A program made the position numbers and the translations under genes. A DNA stretch of 64,000 nt. It comes from Bacillus sp. Marseille-Q1617 (GTDB lineage Bacteria; Bacillota; Bacilli; Bacillales; Bacillaceae_B). This document shows positions 7,914 through 16,133 of this stretch, piece after piece; positions within the stretch are counted from its first letter, which is position 1; every line of letters begins with the position of its first letter. Under the pieces are notes generated by a model. It was not told the DNA's origin. It saw nothing but the letters and a program-made list of their open reading frames with translations, and searched no databases. The stretch is from assembly GCF_903645295.1 (NCBI RefSeq), contig NZ_CAHJXM010000001.1:806001-870000 (forward strand), read 5' to 3'.

Positions 7914-8723
7914 ATGAAGGATTTTAATGAAAGTGCCGTGTTTGAACATACATTTTGGCTGCAAATATTGGGGGATCACGCCAGATTCATCCGGGATTCG
8001 CTGTACCCATCCCAAACGAATCGAATCAAGGAAGCAAAGGAATTTGCAACGGTGTTTGATCAATACTTAGAGTCCGTGCGAAAAGGGAATGTCCGTGATT
8101 ATAAGAAGTTTTCTGCTGAAGTGGAAGCTGTTGTAAGGAAGATGCGTGGTTTTAAACTGGCGATTATCAAGGACCAGCTGCATGGAAAAGTGGGAATCCA
8201 TTTACCCCCGACCTTCATCAATCATATGGTGAATGAACTTGATGAGTACCTGAATGTCATCAGTTATTTAGGTAAAGGCGAGGTGCCTCCTATTTTTCAT
8301 GAGCTGCATCATCATCTGATCTGGCTGCTTGATGCCGGCGGCCATGCAGGTGCCATTCATGATGAACTGGATGCCGTAGAGAAGAGGCTGCGAAAGAAAA
8401 GCCGGGAATTCACGAAACACTTTGAGCAGTTTTACTTGAAAGCCGTGGAATTGACCGGGTACCTTCGGACAAATCTGAGTGAGTTCCCGGCCCTTCACCG
8501 TTTCAATCGTGATGTCGAAGTGGAAATGAGCTTGTTCCGGACCTTTCTTAAAGAACTCGAGGAAATGGAGCTTTCGGAAGAAGTCCTGGGGACCTTTTCA
8601 GGTTTGATGGCCGACCACATGGCAAGGGAAGAATGCTATTATTTAATTAAACTGGCAGAATCCACGCAGGTGGAGTATCCGGATTGTGACCCCGGGAAGC
8701 CACGGACCAAGGACCCTTTTTAA
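7914..8723 (+). CDS. DUF2935 protein, two-domain
   Basis: A 269-residue cytoplasmic helical protein. Two copies of the domain appear, one starting HTFWLQILGDHARFIRDSL near residue 9 and one starting HHHLIWLLDAGGHAGAIHDEL near residue 132. Recurring His and Glu in these helices suggest a metal-binding four-helix bundle, but the function of the family is not established. The start has AGAGGGGGAAG just upstream. A paralogue lies at 24782-25564 with a matching upstream motif. Confidence 0.8.
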   Translation: MKDFNESAVFEHTFWLQILGDHARFIRDSLYPSQTNRIKEAKEFATVFDQYLESVRKGNVRDYKKFSAEVEAVVRKMRGFKLAIIKDQLHGKVGIHLPPTFINHMVNELDEYLNVISYLGKGEVPPIFHELHHHLIWLLDAGGHAGAIHDELDAVEKRLRKKSREFTKHFEQFYLKAVELTGYLRTNLSEFPALHRFNRDVEVEMSLFRTFLKELEEMELSEEVLGTFSGLMADHMAREECYYLIKLAESTQVEYPDCDPGKPRTKDPF

Positions 8724-8732
8724 TTGGGACGA

Positions 8733-8819
8733 GGGGACAGGTACCTTGACCCGCTCTCCTATATCAACCAGTCACATGATTTTACCGCGTCTTCAACATG
8801 GGCCATGGAACCTGTCCCC
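8733..8819. repeat. Long inverted repeat after the DUF2935 gene
   Basis: GGGGACAGGTACC (8733-8745) pairs with GGAACCTGTCCCC (8807-8819) around a 61-base loop, with one mismatch. It begins 10 bases after the DUF2935 stop. The 310-base gap before spx otherwise shows no gene. It may stabilise or end the upstream transcript; no T-run follows. Confidence 0.5.
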
Positions 8820-9033
8820 ATGGCTCAAAAAGAACACCTGATAATAAATGGTATTGACTTTCCTATCTGTAAATATTAAAATTACAGTATACATGGAATT
8901 CCTTTTATTCTTCCCAATGAAAAAAGCGAATCCTTTTTTAACAGCTAAACTGTAAAAATAATTGTTACACTTAGATGAGTTCAGCATAACATGAATGATA
9001 TATAATGGCGAAAGCCTTAAAGGAGTGATTTTA

Positions 9034-9429
9034 ATGGTTACACTATACCTTACACCGAGCTGTACTTCTTGCCGAAAAGCAAGGGCATGGCTTGAAGAAC
9101 ACGGGATTGAATATACCGAACGGAACATCTTGACGGAGCCCCTGACGGTGGATGAGATCAAAGCCATTCTGCGCCTGACAGAGGAAGGGACAGAAGAAAT
9201 CATCTCCAAAAATTCCAAAACGTATAAAGATTTGGACGTGGATCTTGATTCACTGCCGCTCAAGCAGCTGTATCAACTTATCATAGACAATCCGAAAATG
9301 GTGAAGAGACCGATCATGCTGGACGAAAAACGGATCCAGGTCGGCTATAACGATGAAGAGATCCGCAGTTTCCTGCCTCGCAAGCTTCGGACGTTTTCTT
9401 ATCAGGAGCTGCTGAAAGAAGCAAAATAG
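9034..9429 (+). CDS. spx: Spx family RNA polymerase-binding regulator
   Basis: A 131-residue protein, exactly the length of Bacillus Spx. The redox switch CxxC is Cys10-Thr-Ser-Cys13, followed by [12 protein letters not shown]. The conserved RPI segment ([15 protein letters not shown]) and the C-terminal FLPRKLR are present. Spx binds the alpha subunit C-terminal domain of RNA polymerase and, under disulfide stress, turns on thiol-homeostasis genes. The start at 9034 has AAGGAGTG four bases upstream of TTTTA; longer frames lack a site. TATAAT at 9001-9006 is a likely -10. Bacillaceae often have more than one Spx, so this could be a paralogue. Confidence 0.9.
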   Translation: MVTLYLTPSCTSCRKARAWLEEHGIEYTERNILTEPLTVDEIKAILRLTEEGTEEIISKNSKTYKDLDVDLDSLPLKQLYQLIIDNPKMVKRPIMLDEKRIQVGYNDEEIRSFLPRKLRTFSYQELLKEAK

Positions 9430-9504
9430 GCCGGACTGGAAAACTTGACTGGCCTATCTGTAGCATTTACCATTACCGTGCAGATAGAAAGTAGGAGGCA
9501 GTCC

Positions 9505-9918
9505 ATGAATAGTGATTTTACTTTAGCCATTCACAGTTTAACGTATCTTGCCCTGCAGCTGGACCGGATGTCCAAAAGCGACGCCATTGCAGAGAGTGCA
9601 GGGGTGCATGCCGTCCGTATCCGGAAAGTCCTGAGTCTGCTGAAAAAGCATGGAATCATCAAATCGAAGGAAGGGAACGGCGGCGGATTCATCCTAGCCA
9701 GGGATTTGAGTGAAGTAAATCTTTTTGATATCTACATGCTTACATCGGAAGGGGCACTGCAGCCGAAATGTCCTGAATCGAATGAAGCATGTATGGTGGG
9801 GGCGAATATGAGGAATGTACTGTTCAATATCTTCCTCGGTGCGGAAGAGCATCTTGGCGACTATTTAAAGCAGTACACCATCAAAGATATCGTTGATCTG
9901 ATTTCAAAAGACAAATGA
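9505..9918 (+). CDS. Rrf2 family transcriptional regulator
   Basis: A 137-residue Rrf2 protein. The winged HTH is at about residues 25-66 (AIAESAGVHAVRIRKVLSLL, then the GGGF wing). Two cysteines, Cys89 and Cys96, sit where the family places its iron-sulfur or redox-sensing cysteines, but a third is missing, so thiol sensing is more likely than a classic cluster. The start at 9505 has GTAGGAGG seven bases upstream. It lies 75 bases after spx, which suggests a redox-stress neighbourhood. Confidence 0.85.
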   Translation: MNSDFTLAIHSLTYLALQLDRMSKSDAIAESAGVHAVRIRKVLSLLKKHGIIKSKEGNGGGFILARDLSEVNLFDIYMLTSEGALQPKCPESNEACMVGANMRNVLFNIFLGAEEHLGDYLKQYTIKDIVDLISKDK

Positions 9919-9989
9919 CATGGGAAGACTGCGGTCTTCCATCTGACTTAAATGTAATAAAAAATATTTCAGTTGAAAAGTGGGTGTAA

Positions 9990-10316
9990 ATGATGAACAA
10001 ACTTCTGACAACAGGCGACTGGGTAAAAGGGACATCACATGACGGCGAATTGATCATCGGATATATCGAGAATCTCGATCATCAAACAGCCACCGTGAAA
10101 GCTAAAGTCATCACAAGCGATAACAGGGAAATTGAAGGCAGCACGATCCCTTTATTAGCAAAAGATGTGAAGAAGCTGCCCGATGCCAGAATAGCAAATA
10201 AGGGACAAATTCAATACCTGATCGACTTGGCCCTGTCTACAGGGGATGAAGAATGGTTCCTGGAGTTGACGTCGAAGCTGAATTCGATGAGGGAGCTAGT
10301 GAAGGTTGAAGAATGA
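9990..10316 (+). CDS. IDEAL-domain protein
   Basis: A 108-residue cytoplasmic protein. The last third carries the IDEAL domain (YLIDLALSTGDEEWFLELTSKL, about residues 72-93), a short helical module found in several Bacillus proteins such as YpiB. Its molecular function is unclear. The N-terminal part (GDWVKGTSHDGELIIGYIE) resembles a small beta-barrel. Two tandem ATGs at 9990 and 9993 are possible starts and the site (AGTGGGTG) is weak. A hairpin terminator follows. Confidence 0.75.
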   Translation: MMNKLLTTGDWVKGTSHDGELIIGYIENLDHQTATVKAKVITSDNREIEGSTIPLLAKDVKKLPDARIANKGQIQYLIDLALSTGDEEWFLELTSKLNSMRELVKVEE

Positions 10317-10327
10317 AACTAATATAG

Positions 10328-10383
10328 GTGCCTGATGCTTGATACGTTAGAGATTTAACGGATTGAGCGTCAGGCACGTTTTT
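10328..10383 (+). terminator. Rho-independent terminator
   Basis: GTGCCTGA (10328-10335) pairs with TCAGGCAC (10370-10377), followed by GTTTTTC. The loop contains ACGTTAGAGATTTAACG, the CGTTAA-type core of the hairpin family. Confidence 0.75.
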
Positions 10384-10462
10384 CAATTTGAAAATGGTTT
10401 TGACAAATTAAAAGGTGGTTTGATAGATGCGGTGCCGGTAACTGATTTAAAGATTATTCGAC

Positions 10463-10528
10463 AAGTTGCTTGTATTTTTGAAAAGTGGAACGTATTTCTG
10501 AAATCTTGCTTGTATTTTCAAAAAGTGG
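10463..10528. repeat. Tandem array with a 20-nt period
   Basis: Three units begin AAGTTGCTTGTATTT (10463), AAGTGGAACGTATTT (10483) and ATCTTGCTTGTATTT (10503), with GTATTT repeated exactly every 20 bases, and a partial fourth AAGTGG. It is non-coding and lies in a 598-base gene-poor region (10317-10914). Confidence 0.65.
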
Positions 10529-10568
10529 TATGAAAATCGCTCAATATGGAACGTAAGGGTCATGCCCG

Positions 10569-10751
10569 AGACTTTCTGCCGCCTTACTAACCTTCTCTAA
10601 GCCCAATATAGGTGCTGTGGCAGCTCTCGGCACAGGGTTTGACGAAAAATATGAATATTTTTCAAATGTCTTATATGAAAACATCCATATAAAGAACAAG
10701 TTCCATCCCCATCCACAGTGCTTACTTCTTGCACCAATCGAAGAACAGTGA
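10569..10751 (+). pseudogene. Orphan coding-like frame without a start
   Basis: A 60-codon frame ends at TGA 10749-10751 and reads like real protein (for example NIGAVAALGTGFDEKYEYF and HPHPQCLLLAPIEEQ), but it has no start codon or ribosome binding site and is closed upstream by TAA. It looks like the C-terminal remnant of a lost gene. The family is not recognised. Confidence 0.35.
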
Positions 10752-10759
10752 GAGTTAAA

Positions 10760-10797
10760 AGGCCAGCCTCCTTATATGATAGGGGCTGGCCTATTTC
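10760..10797 (+). terminator. Rho-independent terminator
   Basis: AGGCCAGCC (10760-10768) pairs with GGCTGGCCT (10784-10792), followed by ATTTCTGTT. It closes the remnant frame ending at 10751, which supports the idea that a gene once ended here. Confidence 0.65.
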
Positions 10798-10914
10798 TGT
10801 TATTAAACTACTAACATTTTATGGTATTATAAGATGTATATGGAAAATAATTCGTGAAGCAACCGGCTTCATTAATGCTGATTTAAAAGAATAGTATAAA
10901 AGGGGAGTTGGAAA

Positions 10915-11121
10915 ATGGAGCAAACAGTAAAGAAAAAAGACAGTCTGACGGCATTAAGTGCTTTTGCGGGCGGAGCGGCCGGCTGGACAGCCAACACGTC
11001 ATTGAATATGCTGACGGATACAGATATGACAGGCTTTTATGTGGTTTCGATTTCTCTAGGCGTGATTGTAGGTTTACTTTGGGACATCGCTCATAAAATA
11101 AACGAGATTAATAGAGATTAG
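10915..11121 (+). CDS. Small membrane protein, unknown function
   Basis: A 68-residue protein: charged N-terminus (EQTVKKKDS), a Gly/Ala-rich stretch (LSAFAGGAAGWTANTSLNML), then one clear membrane helix (FYVVSISLGVIVGLLWDIA) and a short charged tail. The start follows AAAAGGGGAG. Family not recognised. A short inverted repeat (TGAAGC-AACC-GGCTTCA) lies about 55 bases upstream. Confidence 0.6.
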   Translation: MEQTVKKKDSLTALSAFAGGAAGWTANTSLNMLTDTDMTGFYVVSISLGVIVGLLWDIAHKINEINRD

Positions 11122-11205
11122 GTTTTCTTTGCTGCCTTCGTATTAGCCCCGGGTTTTTTGCGCGCCAGCTCTCCACTAGAGTTTAGATGAAACGGGGGAA
11201 ACTTT

Positions 11206-11493
11206 ATGCAAAAAGAAAACTGGCAAGGCTTAATGATCATCGGCTGGGTGGCAGCCGCAGCAGGCGGCATGATGCTGTTTTTGAGCGGGAAATTTGGTTT
11301 AGCTGCAGGGGAGAGGTGGCTCGCGGATCGAGGAGGTGCGGATACCGGCCTCTATCATCTGGTCATCGAGGGGTACATCCATGCATTCCTGGCCGCCGGC
11401 AGTATCTTTTTATCATTCGGACTTATCCTGATCGTCCTTACTTATTATAAGATTCGAATGTTTAAAAGTGAGGAAGGCGGGAGTGGGGGATGA
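11206..11493 (+). CDS. Two-helix membrane protein, unknown function
   Basis: A 95-residue protein with two membrane segments (LMIIGWVAAAAGGMMLFLSG and HAFLAAGSIFLSFGLILIVLTYY) and a Glu/Gly-rich tail. The start has CGGGGGAAA upstream. Its last codons overlap the start of the next small membrane gene (ATGA at 11490), so the two are coupled. Family not recognised. Confidence 0.65.
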   Translation: MQKENWQGLMIIGWVAAAAGGMMLFLSGKFGLAAGERWLADRGGADTGLYHLVIEGYIHAFLAAGSIFLSFGLILIVLTYYKIRMFKSEEGGSGG

Positions 11494-11666
11494 CAGTGGC
11501 AATTGGTTTAATAATCATTGGAGGGATGATTTTCTTACTCGGATATATAACCCCTGTAAGCGGCTTATATATCCTTCCGATTTCCCTATTCATGCTCGTG
11601 TATGGGATTGGACGATTGATTAAAAATAAGTCAAAAAATAATGGGACCAGCACGCCTGATCGTTAA
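11490..11666 (+). CDS. 58-residue two-helix membrane protein coupled to the previous gene
   Basis: ATG at 11490 overlaps the TGA of the upstream gene, with GGCGGGAGTGGGGG before it. The product has two hydrophobic segments (VAIGLIIIGGMIFLLGYI and LYILPISLFMLVYGIGRLI) and a Lys/Asn-rich tail. The stop codon lies inside the terminator hairpin that follows, so the hairpin's left arm is coding. Likely forms a membrane pair with the 11206 product. Function unknown. Confidence 0.6.
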   Translation: MTVAIGLIIIGGMIFLLGYITPVSGLYILPISLFMLVYGIGRLIKNKSKNNGTSTPDR

Positions 11667-11694
11667 AGCTTTTTCCGCCGGTGCCTGGTCCCAT
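11641..11694 (+). terminator. Palindromic hairpin, first of two flanking the DUF488 gene
   Basis: A perfect 10-bp stem, ATGGGACCAG (11641-11650) and CTGGTCCCAT (11685-11694), then ATTCTTTT. The same design with a matching AAAAAATAATGGGACCAG lead occurs at 12350-12412. Confidence 0.65.
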
Positions 11695-11777
11695 ATTCTT
11701 TTACACAAGGATATGTGGAGGATGAACGGGTATAGTAGAATACACCTCAATACTTCCTTTCGAAAGGTGATGCTCCT

Positions 11778-12332
11778 ATGTATATCTATACAATCGGTCA
11801 CTCGATCCACTCCGAGGAACATTTCCTGAGGATGCTGGAAACGGCCGGGATCAGATTCGTAGCGGATATCCGCGCCTTTCCAGCCAGCCGCAAGCATCCC
11901 CAATTCAAGAAGGAAAACATGGAGAAGTGGCTGGTGAATGCTGGTATCTCGTACCGTCATTTTCCGCAGCTTGGCGGCAGGAGACGGATATCTGGTCATA
12001 CCGGTGAAGACCTGAATGCCGGGTGGAACAACCAATCCTTTCACAATTATGCGGATTATACTTTGACTGATGAGTTCAAGGAAGGCCTTCAGGAGCTGAA
12101 GGAGGAGGCATTGGGGACCAGCCTGGTCTATATGTGCTCGGAACGCCATCCTGCCAGATGCCACCGCCTGCTCATCAGTAACCTGCTGAAAGCAAATGGG
12201 TGGGAGGTCCGCCACATCATCGATGATTCAAATGGCGAGCCCCAACTGATCTCTCATGAACTCGGCAAATGGGGGGCGATGCCGATCATCGAAGAAGACG
12301 GCACGGTAGTGTACCCAGAGCTGGGTGAGTAG
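11778..12332 (+). CDS. DUF488 family protein
   Basis: A 184-residue protein with the DUF488 landmarks: TIGHS near the N-terminus (residues 5-9), VADIRAFPASRKHPQF (about 33-48), and near residue 116 the CSERHPARCHR motif with two Cys and two His. These conserved residues suggest a metal or thiol active site; the biochemical role of the family is unknown. The start has AAAGGTG upstream. It lies between two related hairpins that face the same way. Confidence 0.85.
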   Translation: MYIYTIGHSIHSEEHFLRMLETAGIRFVADIRAFPASRKHPQFKKENMEKWLVNAGISYRHFPQLGGRRRISGHTGEDLNAGWNNQSFHNYADYTLTDEFKEGLQELKEEALGTSLVYMCSERHPARCHRLLISNLLKANGWEVRHIIDDSNGEPQLISHELGKWGAMPIIEEDGTVVYPELGE

Positions 12333-12349
12333 ACCATTTTCACGGAAAC

Positions 12350-12415
12350 GAAAAAAATAATGGGACCAGCCCTCCGGCAAGGGAAAGCTTTTCCCGCCGG
12401 GGACTGGTCCCGTTT
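12350..12415 (+). terminator. Palindromic hairpin, second copy after the DUF488 gene
   Basis: TGGGACCAG (12361-12369) pairs with CTGGTCCC (12404-12411), followed by GTTTTCGTT. The inner part (AAAGCTTTTCCCGCCGG) also matches the copy at 11641-11694. Confidence 0.65.
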
Positions 12416-12447
12416 TCGTTCTTTTTAAAAGCACGATTCTATGTATC

Positions 12448-12525
12448 TCAAATAGCTACCAGCGATACCCCGACTAACAGGATGACCAGCAGAACCGATA
12501 ATACGACCACTCTTCTATTTACCAT
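12448..12525 (-). CDS. 25-residue single-helix membrane peptide
   Basis: ATG at 12525 follows TTGGGAGGTTACAAC, a strong site. The peptide starts MVNRRVVVLSV and continues as an uninterrupted hydrophobic helix to the TGA at 12448. Positive residues at the N-terminus and an all-hydrophobic remainder are typical of small membrane peptides that bind a larger membrane protein. Family not recognised. It precedes no other gene on its strand at once, so it is probably monocistronic. Confidence 0.5.
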   Translation of the reverse strand: MVNRRVVVLSVLLVILLVGVSLVAI

Positions 12526-12640
12526 GTTGTAACCTCCCAAGTTGAATGAAGTCATCCTCATCTTAACATAGTTTCTTCTTCCACCAGAGTCAGACGTCGG
12601 GCGGGGTCTTCCATCAAGCCCCGCTTACGTGTCTCCCGGG

Positions 12641-13415
12641 TCAACCTTCTTTGGCTTGACCTTTTCTTCTTTTCACCAAATAATAAGCCGTGATCCACGC
12701 GGTCACGGGGATGGCGAGGGCGACGCCGATTCCTGCTGACCCGATGAAAATCATCTCGGAGCTGAAAACTTTCGAATTGACGATTTCGCCAAGGGAATAT
12801 GACAAATCCTTGAACCAGATCAATAGTGCCATATAGCCTCCGAAAAACGCAAAGAACAGAGTGTTGGTGCTCGTCCCGAGGATGTCCCTGCCGATGCTCA
12901 GTCCGCTCGTGAATAAATCCTTCCGGCTGATGCCGGGATTATGATAATGGATTTCCCTCATCGGGGATGAGATCGAGATGGATAGATCGATGATCGCTCC
13001 GATAGTGCTCATGATGATCATCGCAGCCCCGATTTTGACAAAATCGACACCGACGAACAGGGAGAAGGCCCCGATTTCTTCAATTTCCTCCTCACTGAAG
13101 CCCTGTATCATGGCCGCGTCTGTCAGCGTCAAGATGAAGAAGAGAAGGGCCCCGGTGGTGACGATCGTTGCGATGAAAGCCGTCACCGTCTTGACGTTGA
13201 CCCCGCTGATGATGAACAGCGAGATGCAGCTGATCAGAACGCAGGCAGCGAGCGCCAGGGTAACCGGATTCATATTGGGGTCGTTCATCATGATGATGGA
13301 TGAGGAGGACCCCGAAGTTGAGGAACAGAGCTGCAAAGGAACTTACTCCTTTTTTTCCTCCAATCAGGACCATCAGAATGAAAAGGATGGCTGCCAGCCA
13401 CCATTGTACAGTCAT
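12641..13415 (-). pseudogene. YibF-like membrane protein gene with a +1 frameshift
   Basis: Two frames together make one YibE/F family protein. The first (13415 down, WWLAAILFILMVLIGGKKG then FAALFLNFGVLL) switches to a second (IIMMNDPNMNPVTLALAAC onward, ending at 12641). Removing one C on the coding strand near 13298-13299 gives FGVLLIIIMMNDP, and the whole gene becomes 257 codons plus stop. The length, 775 bases, is one more than a multiple of three. The gene is coupled to the upstream YibE gene (ATGA at 13412-13415). Either a real inactivating mutation or a sequencing error; the site is not a homopolymer. Confidence 0.8.
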
Positions 13416-14551
13416 AACGCCGCCTTCTTTCGTTTCACAAAAAAGATGGAAGTGAAGATTGCAATCGGGATCGTCAGCACGATACCGATTCCCCCTGACA
13501 ATGCCCTCGCCATTTCGAGTGAAAGGTTCATGGTAAGGGTGAACCCGAGCGGCGAAGCATTTTTGAAAAATAATATGAGCATCGGGATCGCCCCGCTGAT
13601 ATAGACGAAAAACAGGATATTGGTCATCGTGCCCATGATATCCCGTCCGATTTCAAACCCAGACTTCGTCAACGCCTTGACCTGGATGGCTGGATTCTTT
13701 TCATAGAGCCCGAAGATGGATGACGACAGGGTGATGGCTACATCCATGACCGCACCGAGGCAGCCTACCAATATCCCTGCCAGGAAAACCGCCTCATAGG
13801 GCCGGGTTAAAAATTGCATTTCCTCATAGCGGAGTCCATTGCCTGAGTTAAGCCTCACGACAACATAACTGATCAGGAGTGTAAGGAACGTTGTGATAAG
13901 GGTGGACACCACCGCCGCATAGGTTTTCTCATTGAAGCCATTTACGAATAACAGTGAGATGCCGGTGAATACAATGACGCCTAAGCTGCAAACGACCAGC
14001 AGGCTGATACCCTCGGTTTTAATGTAGGCATCCAGGGCGAACGACAGGATCACCGCGTTCACTCCAAGGGTGATCAGTGAGAACAGGCCCTGTTTCTTTC
14101 CAACAATCAGTAACAGAAGGATGAAGACCCACGCGATGATCATGAGGTACTTATCCCGTTTGACATCTTCGATCGCACCGGTCAGCGCATTGGGATTCTC
14201 TTGCTTCTTGTCGATCGAGACGAATAATTCGTTCCCGGGTTTATACGGCTGATCGTAGGCGCCTGATGATGAATATTCATTTGTTAATAGAATCGTCTTC
14301 CCTTTGTGTTCACCGTTTTTCACTATTGCCGAGATCTGCTGAGTATGACGCCGGTCTTTATTTCCGTTCATATCCTCCATCTCAGTCGTTTGTTCGACTT
14401 TTGCATTCTTCACTTCCGCAATGGGACGGTCATAAAACGCCTGATTATGATGGACGAAATAGAGCGAGCCGGCAAACAGGAAGCTGGTAAGGAAAAGGAT
14501 GAATAAATGTATGTAAGACATGCTTTTAATTTTATTTACAAGTACATGCAA
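13412..14551 (-). CDS. YibE/F family multi-pass membrane protein
   Basis: A membrane protein of about 379 residues. After an N-terminal helix (LFILFLTSFLFAGSLYFVHH) there is an extracytoplasmic region of about 100 residues (KGKTILLTNEYSSSGAYDQPY), then seven or so membrane segments. The conserved YibE/F features include FEIGRDIMGTMTNILFF. The function is unknown; transport is often proposed. No ATG has a site. TTG at 14551 or 14554 follows GGAGG with 8 or 5 bases spacing, so I place the start there and not at 14602. Downstream is the frameshifted YibF partner. Confidence 0.8.
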   Translation of the reverse strand: MHVLVNKIKSMSYIHLFILFLTSFLFAGSLYFVHHNQAFYDRPIAEVKNAKVEQTTEMEDMNGNKDRRHTQQISAIVKNGEHKGKTILLTNEYSSSGAYDQPYKPGNELFVSIDKKQENPNALTGAIEDVKRDKYLMIIAWVFILLLLIVGKKQGLFSLITLGVNAVILSFALDAYIKTEGISLLVVCSLGVIVFTGISLLFVNGFNEKTYAAVVSTLITTFLTLLISYVVVRLNSGNGLRYEEMQFLTRPYEAVFLAGILVGCLGAVMDVAITLSSSIFGLYEKNPAIQVKALTKSGFEIGRDIMGTMTNILFFVYISGAIPMLILFFKNASPLGFTLTMNLSLEMARALSGGIGIVLTIPIAIFTSIFFVKRKKAAL

Positions 14552-14779
14552 CAAGTGTACCTCCGATGATTCAATTTGATTTATGGTTCTGCTTACTGGC
14601 ACATTTTATTATTTCATAACCGGTTGGTAAATCAAAGCTAAGTTTAAAAGCCGGGGCTTTTAGATGAGGGCTTTTGCAGCAGGGGACATTGACAGTTTTT
14701 CCTTTTTAAAGATGGTGATTATGGTAAAATAAGGATATATAACTGTTCTGGTCTTGTAACAGAGAGGGGGAAGGGCTCC

Positions 14780-15517
14780 ATGAAACCCATCTACATCATT
14801 TTTATAACGATTGGATTACTGCTGATTCTATTCGGCAGGACATTCGGTGTCATGTTCATCACCGCAAATCTCGTTGTCGTCCTTATCATTTCGTTTCTTT
14901 TTAAAAAATACAGGGGAACTCCCCTCCGTTATGCGGCCAGGTTAATCATGATCCTTTATGGAGTGTTCCTGCTGTCCTTTGTCGCGGTGGAAGCGTACCT
15001 TCTATTCGAGTCGAAGAAATCGAAGGATATCCATGCAGAAGAGATTGATGCGGTAATCATCCTCGGTGCCGGGCTGAAAGGCGAGGTTCCATCAAAGACC
15101 CTGGTTTCAAGGTTGGAAGCGGGCAAAGAATTTCTGTTGGAAAACAAAGAACTGCCAGTGGTCGTCTCAGGCGGCCAGGGGGAAGGGGAGTCGATCCCGG
15201 AAGCTGAAGCAATGGGACGATATCTGATGGCACAAGGGGTTTCCAATGATCGCATCATCTATGAGGATACATCCACCACCACGTATGAAAACCTGCGAAA
15301 CTCAAGGGAAGTCCTGGAGGAAGCGGGAATAATGGATCCGGAGGTGCTCATCGTCACCAGTGACTACCACTTGATGAGGGCGAAGATGATTGCCGGAGAA
15401 CTTGGGATTGAAAGCCAAGGGCTGGCCGGGGATTCCCCTTTCTTTGTGAAAGTGAATTACTTCATAAGGGAGTACTTTGCCATCGGGAAGGTACTTTTGG
15501 AGAAGCAGGTTTTCTAG
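14780..15517 (+). CDS. DUF218 (YdcF/SanA/ElyC-like) membrane protein
   Basis: A 245-residue protein: three N-terminal membrane segments to about residue 75, then the DUF218 domain. Conserved parts include DAVIILGAG (about 91-99), VVVSGGQGEGE, SEAEAM-type helix, TSTTTYENLRNSREVL and TSDYHLMRAKMIA. The E. coli relatives ElyC and SanA affect envelope assembly and permeability. The start follows GAGGGGGAAGGG. It is likely monocistronic. Confidence 0.85.
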   Translation: MKPIYIIFITIGLLLILFGRTFGVMFITANLVVVLIISFLFKKYRGTPLRYAARLIMILYGVFLLSFVAVEAYLLFESKKSKDIHAEEIDAVIILGAGLKGEVPSKTLVSRLEAGKEFLLENKELPVVVSGGQGEGESIPEAEAMGRYLMAQGVSNDRIIYEDTSTTTYENLRNSREVLEEAGIMDPEVLIVTSDYHLMRAKMIAGELGIESQGLAGDSPFFVKVNYFIREYFAIGKVLLEKQVF

Positions 15518-15580
15518 TTTCAGAGAAATTGAGGAGTTTTGAAACACTAAATAGGTCACTGGATAAGGGGTGTTAGGTTA

Positions 15581-15988
15581 TTGGAGGAATATATAAGAAA
15601 CAATCAAGAAATGATCATCATCATCTATTGCTTCATCATATTATGGCTGAATCTCGGCTACTTAAGGGAGTACAGCAAAATTAAAAGGGGTCTGGATGAG
15701 ATCTCTTCTGTTGATGAACTCGAAATCAATCCATATTCCATGTCCCTGGATTTCATTGTATTGATCTTTAATTTTTTCCGCAGATGGCTGATTTATATCC
15801 TGGCCGTGATGATGACAGGTAATGTATTTGTCATCATTATTTCCGTTGTTTTATTTATTGTGAGTTTATATGATTGCCTGTTTAATTACACATTGGAACG
15901 GTTGAGAAAATCGAATCTATTGATGTATCTGGCAGTCGCGGATACTTTTTATATTTCTGTATTTGTTGTGTATCTTTTTTTGAATTAG
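15581..15988 (+). CDS. Membrane protein, unknown function
   Basis: A 135-residue protein with four likely membrane segments: near the N-terminus (MIIIIYCFIILWLNLGYL), in the middle (FIVLIFNFFRRWLIYILAVM and VFVIIISVVLFIVSLYD) and at the end (FYISVFVVYLFLN). TTG at 15581 follows AAGGGGTGTTAGG. Family not recognised. Confidence 0.6.
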   Translation: MEEYIRNNQEMIIIIYCFIILWLNLGYLREYSKIKRGLDEISSVDELEINPYSMSLDFIVLIFNFFRRWLIYILAVMMTGNVFVIIISVVLFIVSLYDCLFNYTLERLRKSNLLMYLAVADTFYISVFVVYLFLN

Positions 15989-16133
15989 CATGCTCACATC
16001 CCATGCTCATTCAGGAGCTTGAAGCTGCGTTCTATGAAACTTTCAACCTCATCTTTTCGTATATAGTGAAGACAGGTATCCACAACGAGAATACAAGTAG
16101 ATGATTCTTCAAGGTAAAGGGAGGGCTGAACAA

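Noticed and set aside
8793..9263. 156-codon minus-strand ORF opposite spx
   Set aside because: It is a shadow of the spx coding sequence and its leader and shows no family features.
12601..12624. Terminator for the YibE/F operon
   Set aside because: GCGGGG and CCCCGC can pair, but no T-run follows on the minus strand; too weak to list.
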